From assembly GCA_030145365.1 (NCBI GenBank), contig JAQYVS010000114.1:1-6332 (forward strand): a stretch of DNA of 6,332 bases, in the 5' to 3' direction. Below are positions 5,507 through 6,332 of this stretch, piece after piece (the first letter of the stretch is position 1; every line of letters starts with the position of its first letter). The position numbers were made by a program, and so were the translations under genes. Origin of the DNA: Desulfofustis sp. (lineage in GTDB: Bacteria > Desulfobacterota > Desulfobulbia > Desulfobulbales > Desulfocapsaceae). The notes below the pieces were generated by a model. It did not search any database and had not been told where the DNA came from. It was given only the letters and a program-made list of their open reading frames with translations.

Positions 5507-6332
5507 TGGCCAGTCCTGCCAATATTCTCATTATCAAACTGAGTGCCTTAGGTGATCTCATTCAGGCTGACGGTGCCTTCCGAGATATCAGGGCGTTTCA
5601 CCCAAACGATTTGATCACGGTAATGACTACCCCAGCGTATCGCCCGTTTATGGAGCGCTCACCCTGGGTTGATCAGGTACTCGTTGACCCGAGGGGTTCA
5701 CGGTTTAACCTGAGCCGAATGCTTGATTTGCGAAAAGCCCTGTTTCGACGGAGCTTTGACCTGGTCTACGATCTGCAACAGGTCGGACGAACCCGTTTTT
5801 ATTATCACTGGTTGTTTCCACGAGTAGATTGGCTGGGCGATGTTCCGGGTTGCACCTATTATCTGAAACGTCCGGATCATTCATGTGCAGCAGATCATTT
5901 TGCCCGTCACCTGCAATCGGCCGGGATTCCTACACCGTATACCCTGCATACTGATGTCACCTGGATGGCTGACGATGTCACAGACATTTTGACGCAAAAT
6001 GAGTTGCAGCCGGGCTATGTTCTTGTAATTCCCGGAGCCTCTGCCGCCCATGACAAGAAGCGCTGGCCATATTTTTCAGATCTTGCCGAGCTCGTGCTCA
6101 GGTCGGGCAGACGGGTTGTGACCGTGCCCGGTCCGGCAGAACGGGAGCAGTATGGAAAACTGCCCGGGGATATGCTGATTGGAGCTGACGGTTATCTCGA
6201 TTATTTTGCCCTGGCAGGAATAGCCCGCCAGGCAGCATATGTTGTGGGAAACGATACCGGTCCCACCCATATCGCCGCCCATCTGGGGTGTCAAGGCTTG
6301 GCACTCTATGGAGCGCATACCTCACCGCTCTC
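5506..6332 (+). CDS. Glycosyltransferase family 9 (heptosyltransferase-like), partial
   Basis: A GT-B-fold transferase, probably adding heptose or a related sugar to LPS core or another surface glycan at the inner face of the cytoplasmic membrane. It is open from ATG 5506 to the window end (275 complete codons), so the C-terminus is missing. The N-terminal domain opens with NILIIKLSALGDLIQADGAF (6-25), the typical GT9 acceptor-side motif with Lys11 and Asp17. The C-terminal domain carries PGASAAHDKKRWP (176-188), with its conserved Lys/Arg-Trp-Pro end, and GNDTGPTHIAAHLG (248-261), the D-T/S-G-x-x-H nucleotide-sugar motif. There is no signal peptide. It overlaps the DUF6165 stop by one base and has no strong Shine-Dalgarno of its own, so it depends on coupling. 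GT9 membership is firm; the exact sugar and whether it is WaaC-, WaaF- or WaaQ-like cannot be told from this fragment. Confidence 0.92.
   Translation, partial: MASPANILIIKLSALGDLIQADGAFRDIRAFHPNDLITVMTTPAYRPFMERSPWVDQVLVDPRGSRFNLSRMLDLRKALFRRSFDLVYDLQQVGRTRFYYHWLFPRVDWLGDVPGCTYYLKRPDHSCAADHFARHLQSAGIPTPYTLHTDVTWMADDVTDILTQNELQPGYVLVIPGASAAHDKKRWPYFSDLAELVLRSGRRVVTVPGPAEREQYGKLPGDMLIGADGYLDYFALAGIARQAAYVVGNDTGPTHIAAHLGCQGLALYGAHTSPL

Noticed and set aside
1..6332. CRISPR array, toxin-antitoxin, phage-defence or mobile-element content
   Set aside because: No spaced direct repeats, no terminal inverted repeats, no transposase, nuclease or integrase motifs in any frame; the genes present are housekeeping-type uptake, chaperone and envelope genes.

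Overview
The window looks like chromosome of a Gram-negative, anaerobic bacterium, most likely a Desulfobacterota (former Deltaproteobacteria) lineage. The grounds are a secreted-protein signal peptide, an LPS-type GT9 glycosyltransferase, a tungstate uptake system, and a J-domain/coiled-coil gene pair of a kind I associate with that phylum. The lineage is inferred from remembered family resemblance, not from a search. I see no tRNA, rRNA, CRISPR array, transposase or integrase. Base composition looks even by eye.

Left part (31-3676, + strand): a four-gene oxyanion uptake operon. The first gene is a one-component regulator with an excisionase/MerR-like helix-turn-helix fused to a cytoplasmic periplasmic-binding-protein-like domain (COG1910 type). 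It is followed by tupA (tungstate-binding protein), tupB (membrane permease) and tupC (ATPase with a C-terminal TOBE/Mop-like domain). The regulator-tupA gap is 20 bp and tupB and tupC overlap by 11 bp. Between tupA and tupB lies a perfect 11-bp hairpin, followed by a TTG start with no visible Shine-Dalgarno. This suggests that the binding protein is made in excess over the membrane complex. The promoter and operator lie upstream of the window.

Middle part (3684-4962, - strand): a two-gene unit convergent with the tup operon. The promoter-proximal gene encodes a roughly 340-residue protein of unknown function with a C-terminal J-domain (HPD motif). The downstream gene encodes a 73-residue, highly charged coiled-coil protein. 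The J-domain gene ends just after a run of seven A, from which the +1 frame is open straight into the small gene.

Right part (5123-6332, + strand): after a 160-bp divergent spacer with a perfect 12-bp tandem duplication come a DUF6165-type gene and, overlapping it by one base, a family 9 (heptosyltransferase-like) glycosyltransferase that runs off the window. These probably begin an envelope polysaccharide or LPS core operon.

I do not see an unambiguously new system. The points most worth a second look are the regulator that mirrors the transporter's own ligand-binding fold, the insertion in TupA, the tupA/tupB hairpin, and the J-domain/coiled-coil pair with its possible frameshift fusion.
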